A DNA stretch of 28,803 bases, from positions 1-28,803 of the forward strand of contig JAICHN010000007.1 of assembly GCA_025924845.1 (NCBI GenBank). Reading direction: 5' to 3'. Source of the DNA: Chloroflexota bacterium. Its GTDB lineage: Bacteria; Chloroflexota; UBA5177; JANWHV01. The position numbers and the translations under genes are program-made. Below the pieces are notes generated by a model, which had not been told where the DNA came from, ran no database searches, and saw only the letters and a program-made list of their open reading frames with translations. How positions within the stretch are numbered: position 1 is the first letter of the stretch; the number at the start of each line of letters is the position of its first letter. Below, in pieces: positions 8,576 to 17,060 of the stretch.

Positions 8576-10069
8576 GCGCCGCGAAGGCGGTGAGGTCAGC
8601 GCGTGAGTGGGCAGGCCGAGCGCCAGTTCCGCCGCCTCGGCCAATCCCTCGGTGAGGCGAGGATGAGGATGCATGGACCCGGCGAGATCCTCCAGAGTGG
8701 CCCCCATCTCAATGGCCAGCACCGCTTCCCCGATCAACTCACCGGCCTGGGTCCCCGCGATATGGACGCCCAGCACCAGGCCGCTCGCCCGATCGGCGAC
8801 CAGGTTGGTCTGGCCATCGCGCGCGCCCAGGGTCAAGGCCCGCCCACTCGCCTGCCAGGGAAATGAGGCGACTATCGGATCATACCCCGCCGCTCGCGCC
8901 GCCTCCTCACCCAGGCCCACCGACGCCAGTTCCGGATCGCTCAGCACCATGGCGGGGACGGCGCGCGGATCGTACGCCGCCGGCCGTCCCGCCGGCACCT
9001 CCGCCGCCACCTTGCCCTGTTGGATGGCCCGATGGGCGAAAGCGGGACCGGGCGTGACATCGCCCACCGCGTACACCCCCTCAAGCGAGGTGCGCTGTCG
9101 TTCATCCACCAGCAGGGCGCCGGCTTCATCACGACGGATCGGAATGAGATCGAGCCCCAGGTCATCTACGTTGGCGCGGCGCCCATTTGAGGACACGATG
9201 ACCAGATCCACGTCCAGCACTGAGTCCTTTTCCTGCTCCCGCAGGCGCAACCCTTGTTCCTCCATCCCACACGGCACGGCAGCAGCGCGCCAGGTTATAC
9301 CCAGCTTGCGTAGGCCACGAAGCGCGACCGGGCCGAGGCTGCCGTCCACCTCGGGAAGGAACGGCGCTCCCGCGCCAACCAGGTTAACGGTACAGCCCAA
9401 CTTAGCCAGGGCCGTGGCCAACTCCACCGCGACATAGTCCGCGCCCACCACGGCCACCCGCGCGGGCAACTGATCGGGGCCGTTTTCCCGATTCACGGGC
9501 GCTGACTCGGGATTCATTGTCGTCGATGATGCCGCCAGGCGGTCGAGAAAGAGCGCGTCGCTCGCCGCGACTACCCGCTTGCCGTCCGGCTTCAGCCCGC
9601 CGGCCATGATCGGCGTCGCTCCCGTAGCCAGAATGATCCCCCGGCGCGCCGTGTAACGCTCAGCGCCGTGTGAGGCGGCCACCGCCACACGGTTGGGGTC
9701 GGCTAGAATACCTTCCCCGCGCACTACCGTGACACCATGTCGCTCCAACAAAGCCGCCACTCCGCGTGCCAGACGCTCCACGGTTTCGCGCTGCCAGGCG
9801 CCCACCGCCGCCAAATCAACCCGCACCTCGGGGATCTTGAGTCCCATCGAGGCACTGTTCCGCGCCTTATAGGCCAGGTCGGCCACCGACAGCACCGCCT
9901 TGGACGGCATGCAGCCCCGGTGAAGGCAAAGCCCACCTTGCTGTTCATCGCGCTCGATCAACACCGTGGCCAGGCCCAATTCAGCGGCCCGGATAGCGGC
10001 AACATAACCCCCCGGCCCGCCGCCGACCACTACGACATCGGTCTCGTGGTGGACCTCTCCTACCACCAT
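8570..10069 (-). CDS. lpdA: Dihydrolipoyl dehydrogenase (E3)
   Basis: Flavoprotein that reoxidises the lipoyl arms of the E2 protein encoded just upstream. In the 499-aa product the FAD motif GGGPGG is at residues 16-21, the redox disulfide is Cys48-x4-Cys53 in GGLCLHRGCMPSK, and the C-terminal catalytic dyad appears in HPHPRLTE. Two features are odd. The second dinucleotide motif, which normally reads GGGYIGxE, is here G209-A-D-Y-V-A-V-E216, so two of its three glycines are missing. It is preceded by an insertion of roughly 20 residues rich in Ser, Asn and Glu. The start codon shares one base with the E2 stop (TGATG), and a GGAG lies about 12 nt upstream. It is the last gene of the minus-strand run and its 3' end overlaps the ABC permease. 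Confidence 0.88.
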   Translation of the reverse strand: MVVGEVHHETDVVVVGGGPGGYVAAIRAAELGLATVLIERDEQQGGLCLHRGCMPSKAVLSVADLAYKARNSASMGLKIPEVRVDLAAVGAWQRETVERLARGVAALLERHGVTVVRGEGILADPNRVAVAASHGAERYTARRGIILATGATPIMAGGLKPDGKRVVAASDALFLDRLAASSTTMNPESAPVNRENGPDQLPARVAVVGADYVAVELATALAKLGCTVNLVGAGAPFLPEVDGSLGPVALRGLRKLGITWRAAAVPCGMEEQGLRLREQEKDSVLDVDLVIVSSNGRRANVDDLGLDLIPIRRDEAGALLVDERQRTSLEGVYAVGDVTPGPAFAHRAIQQGKVAAEVPAGRPAAYDPRAVPAMVLSDPELASVGLGEEAARAAGYDPIVASFPWQASGRALTLGARDGQTNLVADRASGLVLGVHIAGTQAGELIGEAVLAIEMGATLEDLAGSMHPHPRLTEGLAEAAELALGLPTHALTSPPSRRS

Positions 10070-11364
10070 CAGCGCATCTCCAACAAGAGGAGGCCCGGTT
10101 GCTCGAGGAGCGCAATCAACCCATTGAGGAAGCGCATCGCCAACTCCCCATCGATCAATCGGTGGTCGGCGGTAAAGGAGAGGGGCAGAATGGGCCGTGG
10201 TTCGACCCGGCCATCCACCACCCAGGGCCGCTCCACAATGCGGCCGAGTCCAAGAATGGCCGCCTCGCCAGGATTAATGATCGGTGTGGCGAAAAAGCCG
10301 CCCACGCTGCCGAAGTTGCTCACCGTGAAGGTGCTGCCGCGCAGGTCGTGCATGCTCAGGGTTCGCGTACGCGCTCCCTCGGTCAGGCGCGTGACCTCGG
10401 CGGCGATCTCCAGCACGGTCAGGCGATCGGCATGGCGAATGACCGGCACGAGCAGACCGTCCGGTGTTGCGGCGGCTATACCGATGTGAAAGTGCCGCTT
10501 GAGCACGATCTCGTGCGAGCTATCGTCAATCATCCCGTTGACGTAGGGAAACTCGCGCAGGGCGCGCACCAACGCCTTGATCACGAACGGCAGATACGAC
10601 AGCTTGATGCCTTTCGCCTCGGCGCCCGGCAGAGCGGATCGGCGCAAGGCCACCAGGCCGCTCACCTCTACCTCGACCATTGAGCTGACCTGCGGAATGG
10701 TACTGGTCGAGAGCACCATATTCTCGGCGATCCGGCGGCGCAGGCCGCGCAGCGGGATCCTTTCCTCCTCGGCACCGTCGCCCTCGCCCATGGGGACGGA
10801 TACCGGCCGCCGCACTTCCGCGGTCCCAACCGTCATGGCCGCCTGCTCGGTCGGTGCCGGCGTACCGACTCCGCCCGTCTCCAGGTCGGCGGCAAGGATG
10901 CGACCCGCCGGCCCGCTGCCCCGCACCCCACGCAGGTCGATGCCGCGCTCGCGGGCCAGGCGGCGCACGGCCGGGGTGGCGATGGCCTTGCGCCCTTCGG
11001 CAGCACCGAGCGGCGTCCACTCATCCGCGCCGACCTTGTCGGTCACGGCGCCGTTCCCAGTGCCCACCCCGGTTGCGGCGTGGGCCGCGATCGGTTGCGC
11101 GGTCGGCGTGGCGGCAGTAGTACTCCCACTGCCGACCTCGTCAATCTCGAACAGCACGGTGCCGACCGGCGCCATGGTCCCCTCATTGACCAACAGGGTG
11201 CGAATGGTTCCCGCCACCGGGGACGGCAACTCCACCAATACCTTATCGGTTTGCACCTCGGCCACCGCCTGATCCAGTTTCACGGCGTCGCCGGGCTTGA
11301 CCAGCCAGCGGATCAACTCAGCCTCGGTTGTCCCCTCGCCCAGATCCGGTAGTCGGAACTCCAT
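10069..11364 (-). CDS. 2-oxoacid dehydrogenase dihydrolipoamide acyltransferase (E2)
   Basis: Core acyltransferase of the 2-oxoacid dehydrogenase complex. Domain order over 431 residues is an N-terminal lipoyl domain with the target Lys41 in VQTDKVLVE, an Ala/Thr/Gly-rich linker, a peripheral-subunit-binding domain at about 125-160 (ATPAVRRLARERGIDL), a second linker and the catalytic domain with His401 and Asp405 in DHRLIDG. AGGAGG precedes the ATG by about 9 nt. It lies 111 nt downstream of the E1beta gene and overlaps the E3 gene by one base. One lipoyl domain and this length fit either the pyruvate or the branched-chain type; the acyl specificity cannot be read from the motifs. The aromatic-acid context opens the possibility of an arylacetyl acceptor (see findings). 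Confidence 0.88.
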   Translation of the reverse strand: MEFRLPDLGEGTTEAELIRWLVKPGDAVKLDQAVAEVQTDKVLVELPSPVAGTIRTLLVNEGTMAPVGTVLFEIDEVGSGSTTAATPTAQPIAAHAATGVGTGNGAVTDKVGADEWTPLGAAEGRKAIATPAVRRLARERGIDLRGVRGSGPAGRILAADLETGGVGTPAPTEQAAMTVGTAEVRRPVSVPMGEGDGAEEERIPLRGLRRRIAENMVLSTSTIPQVSSMVEVEVSGLVALRRSALPGAEAKGIKLSYLPFVIKALVRALREFPYVNGMIDDSSHEIVLKRHFHIGIAAATPDGLLVPVIRHADRLTVLEIAAEVTRLTEGARTRTLSMHDLRGSTFTVSNFGSVGGFFATPIINPGEAAILGLGRIVERPWVVDGRVEPRPILPLSFTADHRLIDGELAMRFLNGLIALLEQPGLLLLEMR

Positions 11365-11475
11365 CGTATTTCAACCTCCTGGCGGCTCGAGTCACCTACG
11401 CCCTTTACCAGTCCCGCCCGGACACTGCCGGCCCCGCCAACACAACCCAGATCGCGAATCTGCCGGCGTCCGCCA

Positions 11476-12453
11476 TTAAAACTTCACCGTGGCCCGCACC
11501 GCCGCCGCGACGCGCTCCGGAGTGGGCACGTAGGCATCTTCCATGAGCGCGGGCGGGATCGGTACGTCGTACCCGGTGACGCGCGCCACCGGCGCCTCCA
11601 GCGAGAGCAGCGCCTGATCGTTGATTGTGGCGACGATCTCGGCTCCCAGCCCCGCCGTCCGAGGCGCTTCATGTACAACCACGGCGCGGCCCGTCTTCCG
11701 CACCGAGCGGGCAATCGCTTCCCCATCAAATGGGGAAAGAGTACGGAGATCGAGGACCTCGGCATCAATTCCTTCACCCTCAAGCAGGGTAGCGGCGGCG
11801 AGGGCGACGGCAACCATGGCGCTCCAGGCCACGATCGTCACATCCTTGCCCGGGCGGGCCACGGCCGCCACGCCAATCTGAACGGTGTACCGGCCTTCCG
11901 GCACCTCGGCGCGCCCGGCCCGATAGCCGCGAAGCGGTTCGAGGAACAGCACAGGATCAGGGTCGTCGATGGCCGCCAGTAGCAAGCCCTTGGCGTCGTA
12001 AGGATTGGTAGGCGCCACGACTTTAAGGCCGGGGGTATGGACGAAGTGCGCCTCCAGCGCGTCGCTGTGCAATTCCGGGGCGCGCACTCCCGCTCCGAAC
12101 GGGGCGCGCACCACGAGGGGGCAGGTCAACGTACCGGCCGAGCGCCAGCGGATGCGGGCCGCTTGCACCACTAACTGGGAGAAGGCGAGATAGGAGAAGC
12201 CGAGGAACTGGATTTCGGCAATTGGACGCATCCCATACACCGCCAGTCCCACCGCCGTGCCGATGATCCCATTCTCAGCCAACGGCGTATCCACGATCCG
12301 TTCCGGACCAAAACGATCGATTAAGCCATCCGTGGCCCGGAAGACGCCGCCGTTGCGGCCCACGTCCTCCCCCATCACCATGACCCGATCGTCCTCGGCC
12401 AGCGCCAGGGCCATGCCGTCGTGTATAGCCTCAATCAGCGTCTTCTCAGCCAT
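11476..12453 (-). CDS. pdhB: 2-oxoacid dehydrogenase E1 component, beta subunit
   Basis: The transketolase-like beta chain (325 aa) of a heterotetrameric thiamine-diphosphate E1. Conserved family blocks are GEDVGRNGGVFRATDGL (about 28-44), the cofactor-contacting Glu in DTPLAENGIIG, PIAEIQFLGF and the APFGAGVRAPELHSDALE block, then the C-terminal domain with VVVHEAPRTAGLG. It overlaps the alpha-subunit gene by 8 nt, so the two E1 chains are translationally coupled. The sequence resembles both PdhB and branched-chain BkdB proteins; I label it pdhB only as the most usual name. Together with E1alpha, E2 and E3 it forms a complete complex within one operon. Confidence 0.85.
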   Translation of the reverse strand: MAEKTLIEAIHDGMALALAEDDRVMVMGEDVGRNGGVFRATDGLIDRFGPERIVDTPLAENGIIGTAVGLAVYGMRPIAEIQFLGFSYLAFSQLVVQAARIRWRSAGTLTCPLVVRAPFGAGVRAPELHSDALEAHFVHTPGLKVVAPTNPYDAKGLLLAAIDDPDPVLFLEPLRGYRAGRAEVPEGRYTVQIGVAAVARPGKDVTIVAWSAMVAVALAAATLLEGEGIDAEVLDLRTLSPFDGEAIARSVRKTGRAVVVHEAPRTAGLGAEIVATINDQALLSLEAPVARVTGYDVPIPPALMEDAYVPTPERVAAAVRATVKF

Positions 12454-13537
12454 TGGTCCGGCCCTTCTCGCCCGCGCCGGCGGCCGCCACCTCCCGCCGC
12501 TGCGCGACCAGGAAGGAGGTGTCTTCGGCGAAGAGATGATCGAACATGGCTTCGGACGGTGGCATGGGCGTTTCTAGAGCGATGGTGACCGTAGCGGCAA
12601 CCTTCGCCTGCGTTTCCCGTTCCAACTCCTCCTGGCGCCCCGCGTCCCACAGCCCCTGCGATTCAAGGTAGGCGCGGAGCCGTGTCAACGGGTCGCGGGT
12701 CTCGCGCCACGCGGTCGTTTCGTCCGCCGGCCGATAGCGGGTGGGGTCGTCACTCGTCGTGTGAGCGCCAAGCCGATAGGTAAGTGCCTCGATCAGGGTG
12801 GGACCACCCCCGGCACGGGCGCGAGCCAGCGCGGCTCCTACCTCGCGGTAGACCGCGAGCACATCATTGCCGTCTACCTGAAGCCCAGGAATGCCATAGG
12901 CCAGGCCCTTCTGGGCCAGCGTCTCGCTGTGAGTCTGGCGGGCGCGCGGCACGGAAATAGCCCAGCCGTTGTTCTGACAAAGGAACACCACCGGGGCCTG
13001 GAATACGCCGGCAAAGTTTAGCCCCTCGTGAAAGCCGCCCTCCGAGGTCGCGCCGTCGCCAAACATCACCAACGTCGCCGTGGCCGCCTTTTTCAGCTTC
13101 ATACCCCAGGCCACACCTACCGCGTGGGGAATCTGCTCCGCAATGCCGATCTGCATGGGGAAACAATTCACCCCCTCGGGCTTGGCGCCGGCAATGGGGT
13201 GGCCGCGGAAAAATAGGGCCAGGCTCTCGGCGGGCTGGCCGTGGACGATGGCGGGCAGCCCATCCCTATACGTGCCCAGGATCCAATCTCCCGCCGCCAG
13301 GGCCAGGCCCGCGCCCACGGCCGTCCCCTCCTGGCCAAGCATGGGAGCGTATGTGGTTAATCTTCCCTGCCGTTGTAAGCTGATCAGACGGCCGTCGTAG
13401 GCGCGGCCAAAAGTCATCCAGCGGTACATCTCCAGGAGGAGCGCGGGCGGTTCGTCCACCCGCGCTCCCGGTTCGAGCGTGCCCGCCTCGGTCAATACCC
13501 TGGCCGGACCGCTCTTGCGCTCTAATTGAATCGCCAT
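12446..13537 (-). CDS. pdhA: 2-oxoacid dehydrogenase E1 component, alpha subunit
   Basis: The thiamine-diphosphate-binding alpha chain of E1 (363 aa). The cofactor motif runs from G160-D-G (GDGATSEGGFHE) to the Asn pair 189-190 in QNNGWAIS, with the phosphorylation-loop-like segment GAHTTSDDPTRYR further on. It catalyses decarboxylation of a 2-oxoacid and transfer of the acyl group to E2. The ATG at 13537 has a strong GGAGGAGG site 6-8 nt upstream. The NNGWAIS and TSDDPTRYR features are seen in both pyruvate and branched-chain E1alpha proteins, so substrate is unsettled. The gene starts 56 nt downstream of the 3-hydroxyacyl-CoA dehydrogenase genes and on the same strand, so it may be co-transcribed from the paaK promoter. 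Confidence 0.85.
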   Translation of the reverse strand: MAIQLERKSGPARVLTEAGTLEPGARVDEPPALLLEMYRWMTFGRAYDGRLISLQRQGRLTTYAPMLGQEGTAVGAGLALAAGDWILGTYRDGLPAIVHGQPAESLALFFRGHPIAGAKPEGVNCFPMQIGIAEQIPHAVGVAWGMKLKKAATATLVMFGDGATSEGGFHEGLNFAGVFQAPVVFLCQNNGWAISVPRARQTHSETLAQKGLAYGIPGLQVDGNDVLAVYREVGAALARARAGGGPTLIEALTYRLGAHTTSDDPTRYRPADETTAWRETRDPLTRLRAYLESQGLWDAGRQEELERETQAKVAATVTIALETPMPPSEAMFDHLFAEDTSFLVAQRREVAAAGAGEKGRTNG

Positions 13538-13561
13538 GGCGACCTCCTCCGGATTTGTATG

Positions 13562-13581
13562 GGGGGATAAAGATACTCCCC
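13562..13581. promoter_or_regulatory. Small hairpin-capable element in front of the E1alpha gene
   Basis: GGGGGATA (13562-13569) and TACTCCCC (13574-13581) can pair as an 8-bp stem with one mismatch and a G-T pair around a 4-nt loop. It occupies the only non-coding space between the dehydrogenase-half gene and pdhA, so it could be an operator, a processing site or a weak attenuator. There is no T-run typical of an intrinsic terminator. Confidence 0.2.
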
Positions 13582-13593
13582 GATCATCGCAGT

Positions 13594-14373
13594 CTATTTC
13601 CGACTCCCGGAGTCTCCATCCTCATAGGGATGAAACCCGCGGCCTGCCGCTTTCCCGGTGTACCCGGCGCGGACCAGCCGGCGAAGCAACGGGGCGGGCC
13701 GGTACCGATCGTCGCCGTATTCACGCTGCAGGGCCTCCAGAATATCGAGCACCTCATGCAGACCAAGCCGATCGGCCAGGGCCAGCGGACCAATCGGATA
13801 GCCCACCCCCAGTTGCATCGCCGCGTCGATATCTGCTGCCGCGGCTACCCCTTCCCCGACCGCAACCGCCGCTTCATTGATAATCATCACCATCACTCGT
13901 GGATAGATCGGCCAGGATCCAGGAGGGAGAATCCGCACGCGGAAACCAACCGATTCGAAAAACATGGTGGCGCGGCGCAACGCCTCGGGCGTGGCACGAG
14001 TCGCGGGCACCAGTTCTACGACCATGCCTTCGGCCGCCAAACCGAACAGGCTGAAACCGATTACCCGAGTCGGGCGCTCCGCCCACGCCGCGATTAAGTC
14101 AACAGGCATCGCCTCGCAACGAACCAGCAACGGGCACCCCGTAGGCAGCTCCGCTTCGAGGGCCTGCCCCAGACCGGCGGAATCGGCGACGGCAACGCGC
14201 CGGAGGTCGAGGCCGGCGGAGGCGGGCAACGACGGCGGCGGGCTATCGTGACGGCGGGGTTCCACGTACACCTGGCGCGGCGCATAGCCCGCCTGATCGA
14301 GGCGTTCACGGAGCCAGGGGCTCAGGCGGTCATCCGGATCGGCGATAAAGGGCACTCTACCGTGCGGCATCAT
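13594..14373 (-). CDS. 3-hydroxyacyl-CoA dehydrogenase, degenerate second half (C-terminal PaaH-like domain)
   Basis: The 259-aa product matches the second half of long PaaH-type dehydrogenases. Its N-terminal third is a decayed Rossmann-like region without a GxGxxG. The middle reads [11 protein letters not shown] where an active enzyme has GMHFFNP with the catalytic histidine, and SWPIYPRV where an active one has TPGFIVNR. The C-terminal third is a good helical HAD C-domain: [27 protein letters not shown] and [19 protein letters not shown]. It therefore looks like a non-catalytic partner domain. The start is an ATGATG pair (14373/14370) that overlaps the end of the preceding dehydrogenase gene by 17 nt in another frame; the frame is open further upstream to 14520 but that part is a shadow of paaH. 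Either translational coupling or a frameshift joins the two (see findings). Confidence 0.7.
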   Translation of the reverse strand: MMPHGRVPFIADPDDRLSPWLRERLDQAGYAPRQVYVEPRRHDSPPPSLPASAGLDLRRVAVADSAGLGQALEAELPTGCPLLVRCEAMPVDLIAAWAERPTRVIGFSLFGLAAEGMVVELVPATRATPEALRRATMFFESVGFRVRILPPGSWPIYPRVMVMIINEAAVAVGEGVAAAADIDAAMQLGVGYPIGPLALADRLGLHEVLDILEALQREYGDDRYRPAPLLRRLVRAGYTGKAAGRGFHPYEDGDSGSRK

Positions 14374-15226
14374 CGTACTCGTAGAAACCACGCCCGGTCT
14401 TCCGTCCCAGGAGGCCCGCATCCACCATGCGCTCCTGAATGGGATGGGGACGGTAACGGGGATCACCCTGGAAGGCATCGGAAATCGAACGGGTGACGGC
14501 CAGGTTGACCTCAATGCCAATCAAATCCATCAGTTGAAAGGGACCCATCCTGAACCCGGCCGCCTCGCGGAGCACCGTGTCGATCTGTTGTAGTTCGACC
14601 CCCTCCGCCAGGATGCGCAGCGCCTCGCCATAAAAGTGACGTGCCACCCGATTGACAATGAAGCCCGGCGTGTCCTTGGCGATCACCGGTGTCTTACCGA
14701 GGCGCCGCGCCATGGCCGCCACCGCTTCGATCACGTCGGGGCGAGTGAGGTGGCCGCCCACCACCTCGACCAGGGCCATCACGGCGGGCGGATTGAAAAA
14801 GTGCATACCGGCCACCTGCTCCGGCCGGGAGGCGGCGGCCGCCACGCGCGTCACACTCAAGCTGGAGGTATTGGTGGCGATAATGGTCTCGGGATCGCAC
14901 TCAGCGTCCAGTTCGGCAAACAGCGCTCGCTTGAGCGCCAGATCCTCGGGCGCCGCTTCGATCACGAAGGGTGCGTGACGAAAGTCAGCCGGTGCTCGGG
15001 CCAGCAGCAAACGTTCAAGCATCGGTTCGACCTGATCCGCCGGCAAACGATCGTTTTCCACTTGCCGTCGGAACTCTTGCAGGATGCGCTGTCGCGCACG
15101 GGGCAGCGCATCCTGCAAGGCATCGAACAGGGCCACCCTCATCCCTCGCAGCAGGGCAATCTGGGCGATGCCCGCCCCCATCGTGCCCGCGCCCACCACT
15201 ACCAGATCCAGCGCTTCATTATCCAT
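14357..15226 (-). CDS. paaH: 3-hydroxyacyl-CoA dehydrogenase (PaaH/HbdA-like)
   Basis: A 289-aa NAD-dependent dehydrogenase that oxidises 3-hydroxyadipyl-CoA or 3-hydroxybutyryl-CoA. The Rossmann motif GAGTMG is at residues 12-17, the substrate-contacting Asn119 and Ser121/Ser122 are in TNTSSLS, the catalytic His142 is in GMHFFNP, followed by a Glu at about 154, and the second domain carries TPGFIVNR and [14 protein letters not shown]. The ATG at 15226 begins directly before the Rossmann strand and lies 5 nt after the thioesterase stop. In the phenylacetate pathway PaaH carries out the NAD-dependent step leading to 3-oxoadipyl-CoA. Position in a paaK-led operon supports that role; a short-chain 3-hydroxybutyryl-CoA activity is the alternative. 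No paaF, paaG, paaJ or paaZ gene is in the window. Confidence 0.82.
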   Translation of the reverse strand: MDNEALDLVVVGAGTMGAGIAQIALLRGMRVALFDALQDALPRARQRILQEFRRQVENDRLPADQVEPMLERLLLARAPADFRHAPFVIEAAPEDLALKRALFAELDAECDPETIIATNTSSLSVTRVAAAASRPEQVAGMHFFNPPAVMALVEVVGGHLTRPDVIEAVAAMARRLGKTPVIAKDTPGFIVNRVARHFYGEALRILAEGVELQQIDTVLREAAGFRMGPFQLMDLIGIEVNLAVTRSISDAFQGDPRYRPHPIQERMVDAGLLGRKTGRGFYEYDDAAR

Positions 15227-15231
15227 CGCCG

Positions 15232-15675
15232 CTACCGTTCCCCGATCCCGGCGTCCGCCGGAACCGTCGTCCGCTCAACCTCCATCACCCCATGGCGCGC
15301 GAATCGTCGATGCAGCACTTCAAGAGGAAGTAGTACCTGGGTCACCGTTCCCGTGCCGGTGACCCCATGAGCAGTACACGCCTCTACCACGCAGGTCACT
15401 CGGTTACCCTCCACGTAGCCAAGGCGGGCCGTCACCGTAACCCGACTACCCACCGGGGCCGGAGCAACATGGGTGACCTCTACTTTATAGCCTATCCCTT
15501 CCTCATCCTCTTCCCGAGCCGGCAGAATCACCTGTCGCGCCGCCAGTTCCATATGACCCACCATGGCGGCCGTGCCATATACCTCGTGTACCACATCGTC
15601 GTCAAAGGCGGCGCGCATGGCCGCCGTCACCGTCACTTCGATCGTTGCCTCGGCCAGTAATCGCTCGGCAATCAA
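15232..15675 (-). CDS. Hotdog-fold acyl-CoA thioesterase, FlK-like
   Basis: A 147-aa hotdog protein that resembles fluoroacetyl-CoA thioesterase FlK rather than classic PaaI. FlK uses Thr42, Glu50 and His76; here Thr35, Glu43 (TAAMVGHME) and His69 ([10 protein letters not shown]) occur with exactly the same spacing of 8 and 26 residues, while the FlK substrate-selecting Arg position is not obviously kept. The start is a TTG at 15675 whose last two bases form the paaK stop (TTGA); the next ATG would cut into the fold. In a phenylacetate operon a thioesterase would release CoA trapped in dead-end ring-epoxide or oxepin products, the role known for PaaI. That function is inferred from position; the family assignment is from the sequence. 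Confidence 0.72.
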   Translation of the reverse strand: MIAERLLAEATIEVTVTAAMRAAFDDDVVHEVYGTAAMVGHMELAARQVILPAREEDEEGIGYKVEVTHVAPAPVGSRVTVTARLGYVEGNRVTCVVEACTAHGVTGTGTVTQVLLPLEVLHRRFARHGVMEVERTTVPADAGIGER

Positions 15676-16976
15676 AGGATCCGCCGGTCTTGTACGCGTT
15701 GCGCTTTCCCTTCGGAGCGAGGTAATGACCCCGGCGCTTGGATGCTGATCACCGCGCTCACCCCCAGCGCGTTCTCGAGCAACTGCGCCGCGTGTTGACG
15801 AAGCGCTTCCCCATCACCGCCCGCTTCAACCCCACGTGCCCTGACAGCCGGCTCGACCTGAATCTCCAGGCTGTCCAGCGCCTCCGGCCGCTCCACAATG
15901 ATCCGATAGTGAGGTGACAATTCGGCGATGGTCAGCAGTACCCGCTCGATCTCGGTAGGAAAGACATTCACCCCCCGGATAATCAGCATGTCGTCGGTTC
16001 GTCCGCTGGCCCGCGCCATTTTGCGGTGGGTCCGCCCGCACGGGCACGGCTCGGCGGTCAGCGAGGTCAGGTCCCCAGTGCGGTAGCGGATGACCGGCAT
16101 CGCCTCCTTGGTCAAGGTAGTGAATACCAACTCGCCTACCTGCCCATCGGGGAGCGATTGGCCGGACTCCGGATCGATAACCTCCGCCAAAAAGTGATCT
16201 TCCCAGATGTGCAAGCCGTCGCGGCCCTCCGCGCACTCCATGGCTACTCCCGGACCCAGCACCTCGCTCAGCCCGTAGATATCCAGCGCCCGCAGTTGCA
16301 GCGCCTCCTCAATGCGATTGCGCATGGCCACGGTCCAGGGCTCGGCTCCAAAGACGCCGATCCGGACGGGGAGGGTACGTGGGTCGAGACCCGCCGCCTC
16401 GGCGGCCCCCGCGATATTCAAGGCATAGGAAGGCGTGCAGCAGAGAACGTCGGCCGAGAAATCCTGGAGCAGCAATACCTGCCGGGCCGTGTTGCGCCCA
16501 GAGACCGGGACGACCGTGGCGCCCAGTCGCTCCGCTCCATAGTGCAAGCCCAGCCCTCCGGTGAACAGGCCGTAGCCATAGGCGTTGTGGACCACATCGC
16601 CGGGATACACTCCGGCACAGGCCAGCGATCGGGCGCAGCAATCGGCCCACAAGTCAAGGTCCGCCTGCGTATAACCGACCACGGTGGGTTTCCCCTTGGT
16701 GCCGGAACTGGCGTGAAGGCGCGCCAATTCCTCACGCCGCACCGCCAGCAAGCCAAACGGATAGTGCTCCCTCAGGTCGCTCTTCGTAGTGAAGGGCAGC
16801 TCCCGCACGTCGTCCAGCGTATGCAAATCCTCGGCGCGGACCCCGGCCTCAGCCAGGCGACGACTGTACAACGGCACCCGATCGCGCACGCGGCTAAGGA
16901 GCGCGCGCAGGCGCTCCAACTGGAGCTCGGCCAGACGCGCGCGCGGTAACCGCTCCATCGCAGGCTCGAACATCAT
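15672..16976 (-). CDS. paaK: Phenylacetate-CoA ligase
   Basis: Activates phenylacetate with ATP and CoA to phenylacetyl-CoA, the entry step of the aerobic phenylacetate pathway. The start is the ATGATG at 16976 because GGGGGAGG lies 5 nt upstream; a codon at 17042 would add 22 unrelated residues. The 434-aa product has the usual PaaK length and motifs: the ATP loop SSGTKGKPTVVGYT at 90-103 (most homologues have Thr where Lys94 stands), DIYGLSEVLGPG, YRTGDLTSL, a Cys-rich PCPCGRTH and the hinge RGVNVFPTEIE. It is divergent from the tetR-paaABCD operon and heads the minus-strand run that includes the thioesterase and dehydrogenases, overlapping the thioesterase start. The shared intergenic palindrome suggests control by the TetR protein. 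Confidence 0.9.
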   Translation of the reverse strand: MMFEPAMERLPRARLAELQLERLRALLSRVRDRVPLYSRRLAEAGVRAEDLHTLDDVRELPFTTKSDLREHYPFGLLAVRREELARLHASSGTKGKPTVVGYTQADLDLWADCCARSLACAGVYPGDVVHNAYGYGLFTGGLGLHYGAERLGATVVPVSGRNTARQVLLLQDFSADVLCCTPSYALNIAGAAEAAGLDPRTLPVRIGVFGAEPWTVAMRNRIEEALQLRALDIYGLSEVLGPGVAMECAEGRDGLHIWEDHFLAEVIDPESGQSLPDGQVGELVFTTLTKEAMPVIRYRTGDLTSLTAEPCPCGRTHRKMARASGRTDDMLIIRGVNVFPTEIERVLLTIAELSPHYRIIVERPEALDSLEIQVEPAVRARGVEAGGDGEALRQHAAQLLENALGVSAVISIQAPGSLPRSEGKAQRVQDRRIL

Positions 16977-17060
16977 TGTCCTCCCCCTCTGTATCGATGC
17001 CGCGTCACTCAGACGCCCTCGCGCCCCATTCCGGCTATCCACGCCGGCTCCGTCCAGTGG

